64,000 nucleotides of DNA from Alphaproteobacteria bacterium (GCA_017505705.1 JAFVOS010000007.1:1-64000); one strand, 5' to 3'. Counted from the stretch's first letter, positions 15,985 to 25,513 are shown. Numbers and translations: made by a program. Notes: generated by a model from the letters alone, not told the origin.

Positions 15985-16192
15985 ATTGGACTCGGGCTGT
16001 GGTAAGCCCAACATATTCGGTGCGAAAGCATCGTAATCTGATGTATTTCGGTGCCTTTTGCGCCGTTATCATCCCTGACTTTATAGTCGGGGGGCTGTTG
16101 TTATATAACAGGTGCATAACCGAAAGCAACAGAATCACTAATATGTTGATTTACCAACTCCCCGACCGCCATCCCGTTGGCGGTTTTTTGTT
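15985..16192 (+). ncRNA. Structured leader/attenuator of the methylase cassette
   Basis: The transcript would form GGGCT/AGCCC (from 15994), a CGGTGC-GAAA-GCATCG hairpin (about 16018-16033), CCCTGACT-TTAT-AGTCGGGG (16073-16092) and a terminator ACCGCC - 8 - GGCGGT plus six T (16165-16189). GTCGGGGGG (16086-16094) can instead pair with CTCCCCGAC (16158-16166), which overlaps the terminator stem. This gives a mutually exclusive antiterminator. CAACATAT near 16009 can pair with ATATGTTG near 16141. The class is not one I recognise. A similar leader lies at 38490. Confidence 0.5.
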
Positions 16193-16214
16193 TCAAACAA
16201 AACGGGGCGCCACA

Positions 16215-16877
16215 GTGGCTGATAACAAACAAATCGTTTCAAAACGTCGTATTGCCGACCATGGGGAAGTATTCACGGCCCCACGGGAAGTTAATGCCAT
16301 GCTGGACTTGGTAAAACAAGAAACCCAGCGCATTGACAGTCGTTTCTTGGAACCAGCCTGTGGCAAGGGCGCATTCCTGACCGAAATTTTGCGCAGAAAA
16401 CTGGAAATTGTAAATTCACGCTATCGTAAAAGCCAGATTGAATATGAACGATACATGGCATTGGCCGTGTCCAGCATATATGGCATTGATATTTTGCCCG
16501 ACAATGTGGAGGATTGCCGTTCGTTGTTATTGGGTATTTGTATCGACAATTATGCCAGCGCATGCAAACTGAAATGCGAATGCATTCCAACCGACTTTAT
16601 TGCAGCATTGCGGTTCATTCTGTCCAAGAACATTGTATTGGGGGATGCATTAACCCTGAAACGGGTTGATGGTTCAAACGCCCCGATTGTATTCAGCGAA
16701 TGGTCGTTGGTCATGGGCGACATGTTCAAGCGCCGTGATTTTTATTTCTCTTCCTTGGTTGACAGCGAAATAGGCGGCGAATATTGCCGTTCTGATATGG
16801 GCGGTGGCACATGGATGCCCGTGCCTGTGCGTGAATTTCCCCTGACACATTACAAAAGGTTAAAAGATGCAGAATAA
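16215..16877 (+). CDS. DNA methylase-like protein lacking the catalytic motif, 220 aa
   Basis: The GTG at 16215, after GGGGCGCC, begins [17 protein letters not shown]. The sequence then matches the N-terminus of N6-adenine methylases: [17 protein letters not shown] and the SAM-binding motif [13 protein letters not shown]. No NPPY/DPPY catalytic motif is present. It may be a regulatory or structural partner of the next gene's methylase, or a truncated paralogue of it. The codons upstream of 16215 lie in the leader and terminator, so I reject the longer frame. Its end overlaps the next ATG by 11 bases. Confidence 0.75.
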   Translation: MADNKQIVSKRRIADHGEVFTAPREVNAMLDLVKQETQRIDSRFLEPACGKGAFLTEILRRKLEIVNSRYRKSQIEYERYMALAVSSIYGIDILPDNVEDCRSLLLGICIDNYASACKLKCECIPTDFIAALRFILSKNIVLGDALTLKRVDGSNAPIVFSEWSLVMGDMFKRRDFYFSSLVDSEIGGEYCRSDMGGGTWMPVPVREFPLTHYKRLKDAE

Positions 16878-18357
16878 CACATATAACCCAGACGTGTTAA
16901 GTTGCCTGGCAAATTTAAGTAATGACGAAGTATTTACACCACCAGCATTAGCGAACCAAATGCTGGACATGTTGCCAGCAGAATTGTGGTCAAATCCCGA
17001 TGCAAAGTTCCTGGACCCGTGTTGCAAAAGTGGTGTATTCCTGCGTGAAATTGCAAAACGCCTGATTGTGGGGTTGGAACACAAAATCCCAGACATTCAG
17101 GAACGACTGAACCACATTTATAAAAACCAGTTATTCGGCATTGCCATCACGGAATTAACATCGTTGTTGGCACGGCGTTCGGTATATTGTTCCAAGAACG
17201 CAAACAGCAAATATTCCATTTGCACCGATTTTAACACCGAATGCGGCAACATCGTATTTGAACGGGTTAAACACACATGGGAAAACGGCCGTTGTAAATA
17301 TTGCGGTGCATCGCAATCCGAATATGACCGTGATGACACCCTGGAAACCCACGCATACCAATTCATTCATGCAGACGAGGTATTTAACATGAAATTTGAC
17401 GTAATTATTGGAAATCCACCCTACCAATTAAGTGATGGTGCTGGCGGAGGTGGCTCCAGCGCAGTTCCATTATACCACCTGTTTATACAGCAGGCAAAAC
17501 GCCTAATGCCAAGATATCTAACAATGGTTGTGCCAAGCCGTTGGTTTAGCGGCGGCAAAGGTTTAGATAGTTTTAGAGAAGAAATGTTAAACGATTCTCG
17601 CCTCCGTAAACTTGTTGACTTCCCAGTTTCAACGGATTGTTTCTCGGGTGTAGACATTCAGGGTGGTGTTTGTTATTTCCTTTGGAACCGTGATGAAAAA
17701 GGAACGTGCGAAATAACCACAATAACACACCAAGAAACAACTGTCGCAACACGTCCTCTACTAGAAAACGGGTGCGACGTGTTCATTCGTTATAACCAAG
17801 CCGTGGATATATTCAAAAAAGTTTCTGCCAAAAACGAACCCAGTTTTGCAGACATAATAAGTTCTCGTAAACCATTTGGCTTTTCTTCTGATTTTAGAAA
17901 CTTTTCCAGCAAATATTTTGGGGGCGCAGTAAAAATTTATGCTAACAAAACAACGGGTTGGATTGAAAAAAGTTTAATCGAACAAAACAGAAACTGGGTC
18001 GATGAACATAAAGTATATATTTCTTTCGCTTATGGCATGGGCGATTTCCCACACCAAATTATAAACAAACCATTCTTAGGCGAAAAGAATACATGTTGCA
18101 CAGAAACATATTTGCATATTGGACCGTTTGAAACACAAGAAATGGCAAATAATGCAATAAGTTATATAAAAACTAAATTATTCCGTTTTCTCGTGTTGCT
18201 TATAAAGAACACACAAAACGCCACTAAAAAGGTGTATTCATTCGTTCCCATGCAGGATTTCAATGAACCGTGGGATGATGCCAAATTGTATAAGAAATAT
18301 GGCCTGACGACGGATGAAATCGCCTTTATTGAATCAATGGTTCGACCAATGGAGTAA
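16867..18357 (+). CDS. Eco57I-type N6-adenine DNA methylase, 496 aa
   Basis: SAM-binding motif I is [12 protein letters not shown] (about residues 40-51) and the catalytic motif is IIGNPPYQ (about 178-185). Between them lie a CKYCGAS zinc-knuckle-like segment and EVFNMKFD. After NPPY come LVVPSRWF-type stretches ([13 protein letters not shown]) and a C-terminal region that would bind target DNA. It methylates adenine in DNA (family knowledge). It overlaps the methylase-like protein upstream and is followed three bases later by the helicase gene, giving one operon. Confidence 0.88.
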   Translation: MQNNTYNPDVLSCLANLSNDEVFTPPALANQMLDMLPAELWSNPDAKFLDPCCKSGVFLREIAKRLIVGLEHKIPDIQERLNHIYKNQLFGIAITELTSLLARRSVYCSKNANSKYSICTDFNTECGNIVFERVKHTWENGRCKYCGASQSEYDRDDTLETHAYQFIHADEVFNMKFDVIIGNPPYQLSDGAGGGGSSAVPLYHLFIQQAKRLMPRYLTMVVPSRWFSGGKGLDSFREEMLNDSRLRKLVDFPVSTDCFSGVDIQGGVCYFLWNRDEKGTCEITTITHQETTVATRPLLENGCDVFIRYNQAVDIFKKVSAKNEPSFADIISSRKPFGFSSDFRNFSSKYFGGAVKIYANKTTGWIEKSLIEQNRNWVDEHKVYISFAYGMGDFPHQIINKPFLGEKNTCCTETYLHIGPFETQEMANNAISYIKTKLFRFLVLLIKNTQNATKKVYSFVPMQDFNEPWDDAKLYKKYGLTTDEIAFIESMVRPME

Positions 18358-18360
18358 GTT

Positions 18361-20895
18361 ATGGCAAAAAAAGTTATGTTCCCAGCACGTCCCGATGCCA
18401 ATCCAACTATTTATGCATATTCTGACAAAAATCCGCAATATGACGGCATGTTAAAGGTTGGATATACCATAAAAACCGCTGCCGCCCGTGTGGCCGAACA
18501 ATACCCCATACTAAAACCTGGCGACATTCCATATACCATTCATGTGGACGAACCCGCCATTCGCAAAGACGGTTCGGTATTCACTGATAAAGATGTCCAC
18601 CGCATATTGCGAAACCGTGGCATTATTCAACTGCACGACAAAGACGGCAAGTTAACCGAATGGTTCCAATGCGACGTCAAAGACGTTATGGCGGCAATCA
18701 CATCATTGCGCACAGGCACCGACCTGGAAACCCAGCGCACAGAAACATTTGCCATGCGCCCTGAACAGGCCGCAGCCGTTGAAAAAACAATCGCTTATTT
18801 CAATGCTTGGCACCATGAAACCCCAGGTAAAACTCCGCACTTTTTGTGGAATGCCAAAATGCGTTTTGGTAAAACATTCGCCACATATCAACTGGCCAAA
18901 CAAATGGGCTGGACCAAGATATTGGTGCTGACATTCAAACCAGCGGTGCATCAGGCATGGGAAGAAGACCTGAACAGCCATTGTGACTTTGACGGGTGGC
19001 AGTTTATTTCCAAGAAAGACAAAACAACCGACCAATTCATGGATGCGGTCAAACACCTGGACAGCAATCGCCCGATTGTATGTTTTGGTTCATTCCAGGA
19101 TTATCTAGGCAAAAATGATGCAGGCGGCATCAAGGCACAGAATGAATGGGTGCATGGCACAAACTGGGACTGTGTCGTATTTGACGAGTATCATTATGGC
19201 GCATGGCGTGAAAATGCCAAAGACCTGTTTGAAAACGAATCCAAAGCCGAACAAAAAAATGCCGCTGGCGAAGCCATGGACTATTTTGACGAGTCCAACA
19301 TGCCAATCACCACAGGGCATTATTTATACCTGTCTGGCACCCCGTTCCGCGCCATAAACAGCGGCGAATTCATAGAAGAGCAAATTTATAACTGGACATA
19401 TTCGGATGAACAGCGCGAAAAGGAAGAGTGGAAAGGGCCAAACAACCCGTATGCGGCCTTGCCACGCATGGTAATGATGACATATCAGTTGCCCGACACC
19501 ATTCGCAATATCGCACTGGGTGGCGAATTTAACGAATTCAACCTTAATGAATTCTTTGCCGCCGATGGCGATGGGGAAAATGCCAAGTTCAAATATGAAA
19601 ACGAAGTTCAAAAATGGTTGGACTTAATTCGTGGCCAGTTGGCAGAAACCACCCTGGACAATCTGAAAATGGGTGCAAAAAAGCCACCAATGCCATTTGC
19701 AGACACGCGCCTGTTGGGCATCCTGTCACATACAATATGGTTCCTACCATCGATTGCGGCATGCAATGCCATGGCAAACCTGCTGAAACGCCGTCAAAAC
19801 ATATTCTATCACGATTATCGGGTAATTGTGGCTGCTGGCACGTCCGCTGGCGTTGGTATAAAAGCCCTGGCGCCTGTGCAAGAGGCAATGGCCAACCCAT
19901 TGGAAACGAAGACAATCACCTTGTCGTGTGGCAAACTGATGACGGGTGTATCGGTTAAGCCATGGTCTGGCATCTTTATGCTGTGCAACCTGAAAAGCCC
20001 TGAATCATATTTCCAGGCAGCATTCCGTGTTCAAACCCCATGGACAATCAAAAATCCAGATGGCGAACACCCAAATGCCACCCAAATCATGAAAGAAGAG
20101 TGTTATATCTTTGACTTTGCGCCCGACCGTGCGTTGCGCCAAATCACAGATTACAGTTGTCGACTGAATGTAAATGAATCCGACCCAGAAAAGAAAGTCG
20201 CTGAATTTATTAACTTTTTACCTGTATTGGCCTATGACGGCAGCGCCATGCGCCAAGTTAATGCCAGTGAAATCCTGGATATGGCAATGAGTGGCACCAG
20301 CGCAACATTGCTGGCACGCCGTTGGGAAAGTGCATTGCTGGTTAATGTGGACAATGCAACCCTGTTGCGCCTTATGAATAACAAAGCGGCCATGGATGCC
20401 CTTATGAGTATCGAAGGATTCCGCAGCCTGAACCAGGACATTGAAACAGTTATTAACAAATCAAATGCCGTGAAAGAAAAGAAAGCGGCCGCCAATGAAC
20501 GGGAGTTGACACCGAAAGAAAAGAAAGAAATGTCGGAAGAAGAAAAGGAATTCAAATCCGCACGCAAACGCATCCAGGAAAAACTGATTAAGTTCGCAAC
20601 CCGTGTGCCAATTTTCATGTATTTAACCGACTATCGTGAACGCAGTTTGAAAGATGTAATAACCCAACTGGAACCAGGCCTGTTCAAAAAGGTGACGGGG
20701 CTGGATGTAAAAGATTTTGAATTGCTGGTAAGTTTGGGCGTGTTCAATGATGCGCTTATGAACGATGCGGTGTATAAATTCAAACGCTATGAAGACGCCA
20801 GTTTGGAATATGCGGGCATTAACAAACACGCAGGTGAAAGCGTTGGATTATTCGACACCGTAGTATCTCGTGAGGACTATGTAATGATGCAATAG
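18361..20895 (+). CDS. GIY-YIG/T5orf172 nuclease fused to SF2 helicase, 844 aa
   Basis: The N-terminus (about residues 14-60: PTIYAYSDKNPQYDGMLKVG, then YTIKTAAARV) resembles the T5orf172 branch of GIY-YIG nucleases. A superfamily 2 helicase follows, with MRFGKTFATYQL as motif I, VVFDEYHYG as the DExH motif and LYLSGTPFRA as motif III. The C-terminal third has a charged coiled coil (KEKKAAANERELTPKEKKE). It is probably the restriction subunit that translocates on and cuts unmethylated DNA, paired with the two methylase genes. A type I, III or ISP enzyme would be built differently, so the system type is uncertain. Confidence 0.85.
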   Translation: MAKKVMFPARPDANPTIYAYSDKNPQYDGMLKVGYTIKTAAARVAEQYPILKPGDIPYTIHVDEPAIRKDGSVFTDKDVHRILRNRGIIQLHDKDGKLTEWFQCDVKDVMAAITSLRTGTDLETQRTETFAMRPEQAAAVEKTIAYFNAWHHETPGKTPHFLWNAKMRFGKTFATYQLAKQMGWTKILVLTFKPAVHQAWEEDLNSHCDFDGWQFISKKDKTTDQFMDAVKHLDSNRPIVCFGSFQDYLGKNDAGGIKAQNEWVHGTNWDCVVFDEYHYGAWRENAKDLFENESKAEQKNAAGEAMDYFDESNMPITTGHYLYLSGTPFRAINSGEFIEEQIYNWTYSDEQREKEEWKGPNNPYAALPRMVMMTYQLPDTIRNIALGGEFNEFNLNEFFAADGDGENAKFKYENEVQKWLDLIRGQLAETTLDNLKMGAKKPPMPFADTRLLGILSHTIWFLPSIAACNAMANLLKRRQNIFYHDYRVIVAAGTSAGVGIKALAPVQEAMANPLETKTITLSCGKLMTGVSVKPWSGIFMLCNLKSPESYFQAAFRVQTPWTIKNPDGEHPNATQIMKEECYIFDFAPDRALRQITDYSCRLNVNESDPEKKVAEFINFLPVLAYDGSAMRQVNASEILDMAMSGTSATLLARRWESALLVNVDNATLLRLMNNKAAMDALMSIEGFRSLNQDIETVINKSNAVKEKKAAANERELTPKEKKEMSEEEKEFKSARKRIQEKLIKFATRVPIFMYLTDYRERSLKDVITQLEPGLFKKVTGLDVKDFELLVSLGVFNDALMNDAVYKFKRYEDASLEYAGINKHAGESVGLFDTVVSREDYVMMQ

Positions 20896-21344
20896 TGCTG
20901 TCTGCGCGACAAATGCCTCGACACGCGTTTTGTGGTTTGGGATGCACAAGTCCCAGCGCAAAAACAATTAACCGCACTGTCGAACCACGACAATGCGATT
21001 GTCGCACACACCACATAATACAACATCTTAACACACGCATATAAGCCATACCATATCCACCATACCAGCCCATATACCTGTCTACCATACCCCCACCCCC
21101 CATGTGTGAGGCTAGAAGTGGGGGCAACATAATAAGAATGCTTTTTTATAAATAATGGTTGCATTTCATTTTTAGCGTGATATACATATTATGTCTCGTG
21201 GTAAGACACGCCGTTCGTGTAAAGACCAAGGTCATACCACCCAGCATAATATTAACCTATGGTGATGTTTATCTGGCCAAAAATTTACGAACTTCCCAAA
21301 AAAATACAGATAACCAGCATCAGACAATAATATGAGGTAATATT
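20896..21344. other. Non-coding spacer with hairpins and a three-way-junction RNA fold
   Basis: This stretch has no convincing gene. It holds CGACAAT-GCG-ATTGTCG (from about 20989) and a CCCCCAC/GTGGGGG hairpin (about 21092-21126). It also holds a small three-way junction at 21198-21240: GTGGTA/TACCAC outside, with ACACG/CGTGT and GACC/GGTC inside. A 24-codon ORF at 21191 overlaps this fold and has no good ribosome-binding site. CCCAGCGCAAAAA (20952) and AAGAATGCTTTTTTA (21134) recur after the next gene. Confidence 0.4.
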
Positions 21345-21980
21345 ATGAATAAATTAAATATTTTTCAATCCCAAGCAAAACAATTATTAAAAGACTTTAA
21401 CGCTGGCAAGCCATTTGCGTTGGACCGTATTGCCGTGTATATTCATGACACAAGCAAATTCAGTTTAATGAAGGCACAACATGTGATTGCCAAAGAACAG
21501 GGGTTTAATTCATGGGACGAACTTGCAAAAGATACCCCAGAACATTTGGCAGTCGTCAAACAAATGATGAAATATCCCACATTAACAAGCTCTGGGTTTC
21601 TGCAGCGCAACCTCAAAAAAACATATCCCGAATGGAAAAAAGAGTTTGATGAAGACCGTGCAGAATTATTTTCCACAGGCACAATATGCGGCAACATTAT
21701 GTCTAATTATGATATCGTGTTGAAAATTGCAGATTGGTTGCGCAAAAACATTGAGCCAATAAAAACACAAAATTTGCGCCACACAAGTTATAGCCACAAA
21801 CACAGAATGGAACGCATGTTTGATAAAACTGAACCACATCATGTGTATGTATCAAACGGTGTTTTCATTGCTGCCGCCATTTTGGCAGGTTTTACCCCTA
21901 AGCCCAATGGCATAAATTGCACATTCAACATGAGTGAACGCAGTTGGCAGACCGCATATAAAAAATTCAAAATGTATTAA
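21345..21980 (+). CDS. Hypothetical cargo protein, 211 aa
   Basis: The ATG at 21345 follows ATGAGGTAATATT. The N-terminus contains LMKAQHVIAKEQGFNSWDELAKD. This motif occurs at the start of several unrelated small proteins as 'AQ..IAREHGF.SW..L', and I know of no enzymatic role for it. The middle is basic, and a hydrophobic helix (VYVSNGVFIAAAILAGF) lies near the end. The gene is flanked on both sides by the same two short repeats and closed by a hairpin. It is probably cargo at the right end of the element, possibly a defence gene (guess). Confidence 0.6.
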   Translation: MNKLNIFQSQAKQLLKDFNAGKPFALDRIAVYIHDTSKFSLMKAQHVIAKEQGFNSWDELAKDTPEHLAVVKQMMKYPTLTSSGFLQRNLKKTYPEWKKEFDEDRAELFSTGTICGNIMSNYDIVLKIADWLRKNIEPIKTQNLRHTSYSHKHRMERMFDKTEPHHVYVSNGVFIAAAILAGFTPKPNGINCTFNMSERSWQTAYKKFKMY

Positions 21981-22007
21981 AGTCCATAAATGCACTGTTA
22001 AATCACA

Positions 22008-22041
22008 GCCCCAGAAAAAAAGAATGCTTTTTTAATGGGGC
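22008..22041 (+). terminator. Nested hairpin terminator at the element's right end
   Basis: GCCCCA/TGGGGC encloses AAAAAAG-AATG-CTTTTTT. It ends the 211-aa gene. From here to 22280 I see only a leftward open frame ending at 22110 (last residues SKVTETVHIIARRD) with no start, which may be a gene remnant. Confidence 0.55.
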
Positions 22042-22280
22042 CCCAGCGCAAAAAATTCACCAGGACCGACACAAAACTTTACCAAAGCAGATATAATATA
22101 TTATATATTCTAATCTCTCCTTGCGATAATATGCACGGTTTCTGTCACTTTTGATTGCGCCACACATGTTTGCTGCACCCCATCCAAAAGTCCTGCCGCA
22201 CAAATATATTCAGCACTTTTCACGATTTCGGCATGCAAAATTTTCCAATGGTTTAAGATATTAGTGCGCCACGAATTCAA

Positions 22281-22300
22281 ACACCGCCAAACGGCGGTGT
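22281..22300 (-). terminator. Terminator of tdk
   Basis: ACACCGCC-AAAC-GGCGGTGT lies directly after the tdk stop on the minus strand. Confidence 0.7.
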
Positions 22301-22303
22301 CTT

Positions 22304-22885
22304 TTATTTTACCTTTTGACCAATGCCATGATACAGCATATTGTAATGTTGGCGGCATACAGACTTATAGTTGCTGTCGCCCAGGGCAAATTGATCGCCG
22401 GCGTGTATAATATTGCCATTTGTATCAAATCGCAGGTGATGTGTGGCCAGTTCCATGCAGCCATTAATTTGGCAATTCGATTCGTGCAGATGTAATTCTG
22501 CGCCAACTTCTATTAATCGTTTTGATGCAGGGAACATTTGTTCGTTGCTGTCATTTAACAGACCGTAACACATAACAGTTATATTTAAATCGTCGGCAAT
22601 TCGTACCAGTTTATCAATGTCGGATGGTGAAAAAAATTGTACTTCGTCGACCAAAACAACACGTGTCCCAGGGGTGGGGATGTAAGCATTTAGATTTTGT
22701 AATGCCAGGGCCGGCGTTTCGATGCCAATTCTGGATTTTACAGTTGTATCAGAAAAACGGGTGTCAAAAGATGGCTTTATAACCTGGGTTTTTATGCCGT
22801 TTTGATTGTAATTGTATGCATTGATAATAAGGCGAGCAGATTTTGAACTGCTCATCACGCCATAATGAAAATGTAATGTTGCCAT
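22304..22885 (-). CDS. tdk: Thymidine kinase
   Basis: This type II (TK1-like) kinase phosphorylates thymidine for salvage. The P-loop is GVMSSSKSARL at residues 9-19, the Walker B-like motif is VVLVDEVQFF, and MCYGLLND lies in the lasso-side region. The zinc site has unusual spacing: C in ESNCQINGCME and a CRQHY near the end replace the usual two CxxC pairs. The 193-residue length is standard. It is a single gene. Confidence 0.93.
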   Translation of the reverse strand: MATLHFHYGVMSSSKSARLIINAYNYNQNGIKTQVIKPSFDTRFSDTTVKSRIGIETPALALQNLNAYIPTPGTRVVLVDEVQFFSPSDIDKLVRIADDLNITVMCYGLLNDSNEQMFPASKRLIEVGAELHLHESNCQINGCMELATHHLRFDTNGNIIHAGDQFALGDSNYKSVCRQHYNMLYHGIGQKVK

Positions 22886-22973
22886 TATTTGTTACCTGGT
22901 TAGTAAATTGTTCCTGGTGCAAGTGGTATGGACTTGCTGGTATGATTATTAACATAAAAAACTGGATTGTGTT

Positions 22974-24089
22974 ATGAAAAAATACTGTAAATGTTTATTT
23001 TGTTGCTGTGGTGGTATTTTTATCTTTTGTGGTGATTTATTTGCGGACGGGGCATATCTGGTTAATGCGCAAAATGCGTGGGTAAATTCTGTGCCAAAAT
23101 CGGTTGTTGGGGCATCGGTTGCCACAGATGTAGATCAGGCATATAATGAAAATATTGCTGAATTTTACAATATGGTGTCATTGCTGGCGTATAATGATAC
23201 AGGGCTTAATATATTGGAATCTTTTAATATAATTTCTGGTTCTTATGGTGTTATTGATATGCCGTTGGCTGGGCGGCGACGGGCGGGACAAAATATCTTA
23301 AATCTGGATGCAGATGTTTTTGCTGTATACGATAAATATGATTCTAATGATAATGATTATTTCAAGGTACGGCGTCAGGGTGCCTCTATGTATGGGTACG
23401 GTTTTGTTAACAATGGTCTGGCAATTGGGTTGTCGTATACATATTCTGATTTAAACAGTCGTGATACAAGCGTTGATATTGATGGAACAGGAAACAGTTT
23501 GACATTGTTTTCTAAATATTTAGGTAAATCAGGTGCTTTTATAAATATGGGAGTAAATGGCGGAAGGATTAATTGGGAACTGGACAAGGTAATAGCAGGG
23601 GTTGAAAATTCAGCGGCATATGATACGGATTTTGTATCCGGGCAAGTTAATACCGGCGTTCAAATGCAACGGAACAGATTTATAATTACACCACAAATGT
23701 TTATGCGATATGTGCGGATTATGTCTGAAAAGCATACAGATGATGCAGCACAAGAGTTTGGTCGTTGGTGGTATAATACTTTGACGGCGGGTGTGCGTGT
23801 GGATTTGGCTGCAGATTTTTCTAGTTTGGGATTTTTATTGCGCCCCAGTATATCTCTGGGGGCAGGGTATGATTTAATTAAGAATGGCACAGACAGTGTA
23901 AATGTAAATATTATTGGCGGAGGGCAATATTTGATTCCTATTGTTACACCGAACGAGTTGGCATTAATGGGTGCCGTTGGGATTGATGTTTTTTATGGTT
24001 TTTTGGGTATGGGATTGCAATATAAAATGGATATGCGATCCAACTATTTAGCGCAGACAGCAGCCTTTAATTTAAAAGTAATCTTTTAA
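22974..24089 (+). CDS. Outer-membrane beta-barrel protein, 371 aa
   Basis: The unusual cysteine-rich leader (MKKYCKCLFCCCGGIFIFCG) could be a signal or lipoprotein-like sequence, ending near DLFADGA. The rest is alternating-residue beta-strand sequence with Gly and aromatic residues (MYGYGFVNNGLAIGLSYTYSD, GFLGMGLQYKMDM), resembling an autotransporter-type barrel. It ends in phenylalanine (NLKVIF), as outer-membrane proteins do for Bam recognition. No passenger domain is present. The function is unknown. Confidence 0.8.
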   Translation: MKKYCKCLFCCCGGIFIFCGDLFADGAYLVNAQNAWVNSVPKSVVGASVATDVDQAYNENIAEFYNMVSLLAYNDTGLNILESFNIISGSYGVIDMPLAGRRRAGQNILNLDADVFAVYDKYDSNDNDYFKVRRQGASMYGYGFVNNGLAIGLSYTYSDLNSRDTSVDIDGTGNSLTLFSKYLGKSGAFINMGVNGGRINWELDKVIAGVENSAAYDTDFVSGQVNTGVQMQRNRFIITPQMFMRYVRIMSEKHTDDAAQEFGRWWYNTLTAGVRVDLAADFSSLGFLLRPSISLGAGYDLIKNGTDSVNVNIIGGGQYLIPIVTPNELALMGAVGIDVFYGFLGMGLQYKMDMRSNYLAQTAAFNLKVIF

Positions 24090-24120
24090 TTAGTGTTATG
24101 TTTATGGTATACTGCTGGGT

Positions 24121-25113
24121 ATGAAGTGGTATCGTGCAATATTTTTTACAGCAATTTGTTTAGTGTTTGAAAACGCATGGGGCAACAGTTTTTTGCAGGC
24201 TCAGAATTTCCCGGGAACGTTTCAGGATTTAGACTTCGCCAGTCGGTTGGATGTGCTGGCACAGGGTTATGAAGATGTCGGTGTTGAATATGATGAAAAT
24301 GGAAAATGTATTTCTGGGTGTGCATACAAAGGAATTACACTGGCTGAGGAAGAACAGCTGATTTATCAGGCGTCAGCAGAATTGCAACAGGTGATTGAGC
24401 AAGAACAAGTACAGGTGACCGCTGGGCAATTGAAGCCGGTGCCAACAGAAAATGATATCGCTGTAAAGCCGGAGATAGAGCCTTTTGTGCCACAAGAAAT
24501 CCCAAGCGGTAATCGTGTTAATAAATTTTTTAGACCACCAGTTGGTGGCAGTGTCAAAGTTGCTTCTGATTTTGGTGAAAGAAGACCGCCAAAGACATCA
24601 AATGGAACAGGGGCAAAATATCACAGAGGGATAGACATTAAGGCATCAACTGGAACGCCCTTGTATGCAGCGGCAGATGGGGTGGTTATAGAGGCTGGAA
24701 AAAATGGTGGATACGGTAATGTTGTAAAAATTCAGCATCCCTTTAGCACGACTGATAAAACTGCGGTAACTGTTTATGCTCATCTTAGTCAGATTGATGT
24801 AAAAAATGGACAGCGTGTTGTGCAAGGTCAGCAGATTGGCAAGGCGGGAAATACCGGAAACAGTAGCAGTGCACATTTACATTATGAATTGCGTTTTAAT
24901 AATGTTAAGGTTGATCCGCTGGGGGCGTATGTGGCGCCGATTCTGAATTCTGATACTGCGGTTGCTACATCAACACGTGGTACAAATTATCTGGGGGCAG
25001 ATTATTGTTTTAAACCAGGTATCAGCAGTACTAGATTACAACCATTTGTTGGGGATAGCCAGGGGTTGCAACAGAATTTTCCTGGGTGTATGGGCTGGTG
25101 TTCTTCTTATTAA
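24121..25113 (+). CDS. M23 family metallopeptidase
   Basis: This is a secreted peptidoglycan endopeptidase of 330 residues with a signal peptide ending FENAWG. A linker with ELQQVIEQEQVQV precedes the M23 domain (about residues 140-280), which has all zinc ligands: HRGID and HLHYE, with VTVYAHLSQ between them. The C-terminal tail has several cysteines (ADYCFKPG, FPGCMGWC). Unlike the EnvC-like protein at 2578, this one should be catalytically active. It is convergent with the Smr gene, and the two stop codons overlap. Confidence 0.92.
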   Translation: MKWYRAIFFTAICLVFENAWGNSFLQAQNFPGTFQDLDFASRLDVLAQGYEDVGVEYDENGKCISGCAYKGITLAEEEQLIYQASAELQQVIEQEQVQVTAGQLKPVPTENDIAVKPEIEPFVPQEIPSGNRVNKFFRPPVGGSVKVASDFGERRPPKTSNGTGAKYHRGIDIKASTGTPLYAAADGVVIEAGKNGGYGNVVKIQHPFSTTDKTAVTVYAHLSQIDVKNGQRVVQGQQIGKAGNTGNSSSAHLHYELRFNNVKVDPLGAYVAPILNSDTAVATSTRGTNYLGADYCFKPGISSTRLQPFVGDSQGLQQNFPGCMGWCSSY

Positions 25114-25478
25114 GATTGTTTTTTGAATTTAACGGCGAAACTGCCGTTGTTAATTGGGGAAAATGATATAATGTGTGGGCTTAAAATACTGGTGGTGGCC
25201 CATTGTGGAAATTTTTTGTGCAAAATGCCGCTGGCCCCGGTGATGATATTGGCTGTGCGTACACCAGATGTGGCCAATTCCATGATTGCGTTCCATGCTT
25301 CTTCTTCGGTGTATTGATGCAAGTCCAGTGTTGCATGATGTGGAATTGTTTGTTGGGTGTGAACAATGCGGCGTGATAAGTGTAATTCAGATCGTACACT
25401 TTTGCGTGTATCGTTGTCATCAGGGCGGAATTCGTCCCCAATCATTGCAGCGATATCATTGTCATTTAATTGTTTCAT
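25110..25478 (-). CDS. Smr domain protein, 122 aa
   Basis: The C-terminal half matches the Smr (MutS2-like small nuclease) domain: LDLHQYTEEEAWNAIMEL, then VRTANIITGASGILHKKFPQW. In Smr proteins this fold nicks nucleic acid or binds ribosomes (family knowledge). The usual LDLHG...GKG residues are altered to LDLHQ and TGASG. I start at the ATG at 25478 because codons upstream run through the terminator of the RNase gene. No clear ribosome-binding site is visible. Confidence 0.8.
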   Translation of the reverse strand: MKQLNDNDIAAMIGDEFRPDDNDTRKSVRSELHLSRRIVHTQQTIPHHATLDLHQYTEEEAWNAIMELATSGVRTANIITGASGILHKKFPQWATTSILSPHIISFSPINNGSFAVKFKKQS

Positions 25479-25490
25479 TGTATTATTTGC

Positions 25491-25512
25491 AAACGCCCCA
25501 ATTGGGGCGTTT
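25491..25512. terminator. Terminator of the RNase E/G gene
   Basis: AAACGCCCC-AATT-GGGGCGTTT is a perfect palindrome immediately after the RNase stop. Confidence 0.8.
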
Positions 25513-25513
25513 T

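Larger units (their letters stand above)
12820..22080. mobile_element. Integrative element at tRNA-Arg, right end approximate
   Basis: A large serine recombinase abuts the tRNA-Arg 3' half. Small ORFs, a MerR-like gene, a repeat-rich spacer, a restriction-modification-like cassette and one cargo gene follow. Codon and base use (C-rich third positions, GCC and GGC codons) differ from the flanking AT-rich genes. Host genes resume at tdk (22304). I could not find a repeat of the tRNA end that would fix the right boundary, so the end near 22.1 kb is an estimate. Confidence 0.75.

Noticed and set aside
21191..21265. 24-codon ORF starting MSRGKTRRSCKD
   Set aside because: It is too short, has no ribosome-binding site, and overlaps the three-way-junction fold.
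22110..22358. 82-codon leftward frame overlapping tdk
   Set aside because: The start lies inside tdk and the frame crosses the tdk terminator. Only its last 40 codons look protein-like, possibly a gene remnant at the element edge.
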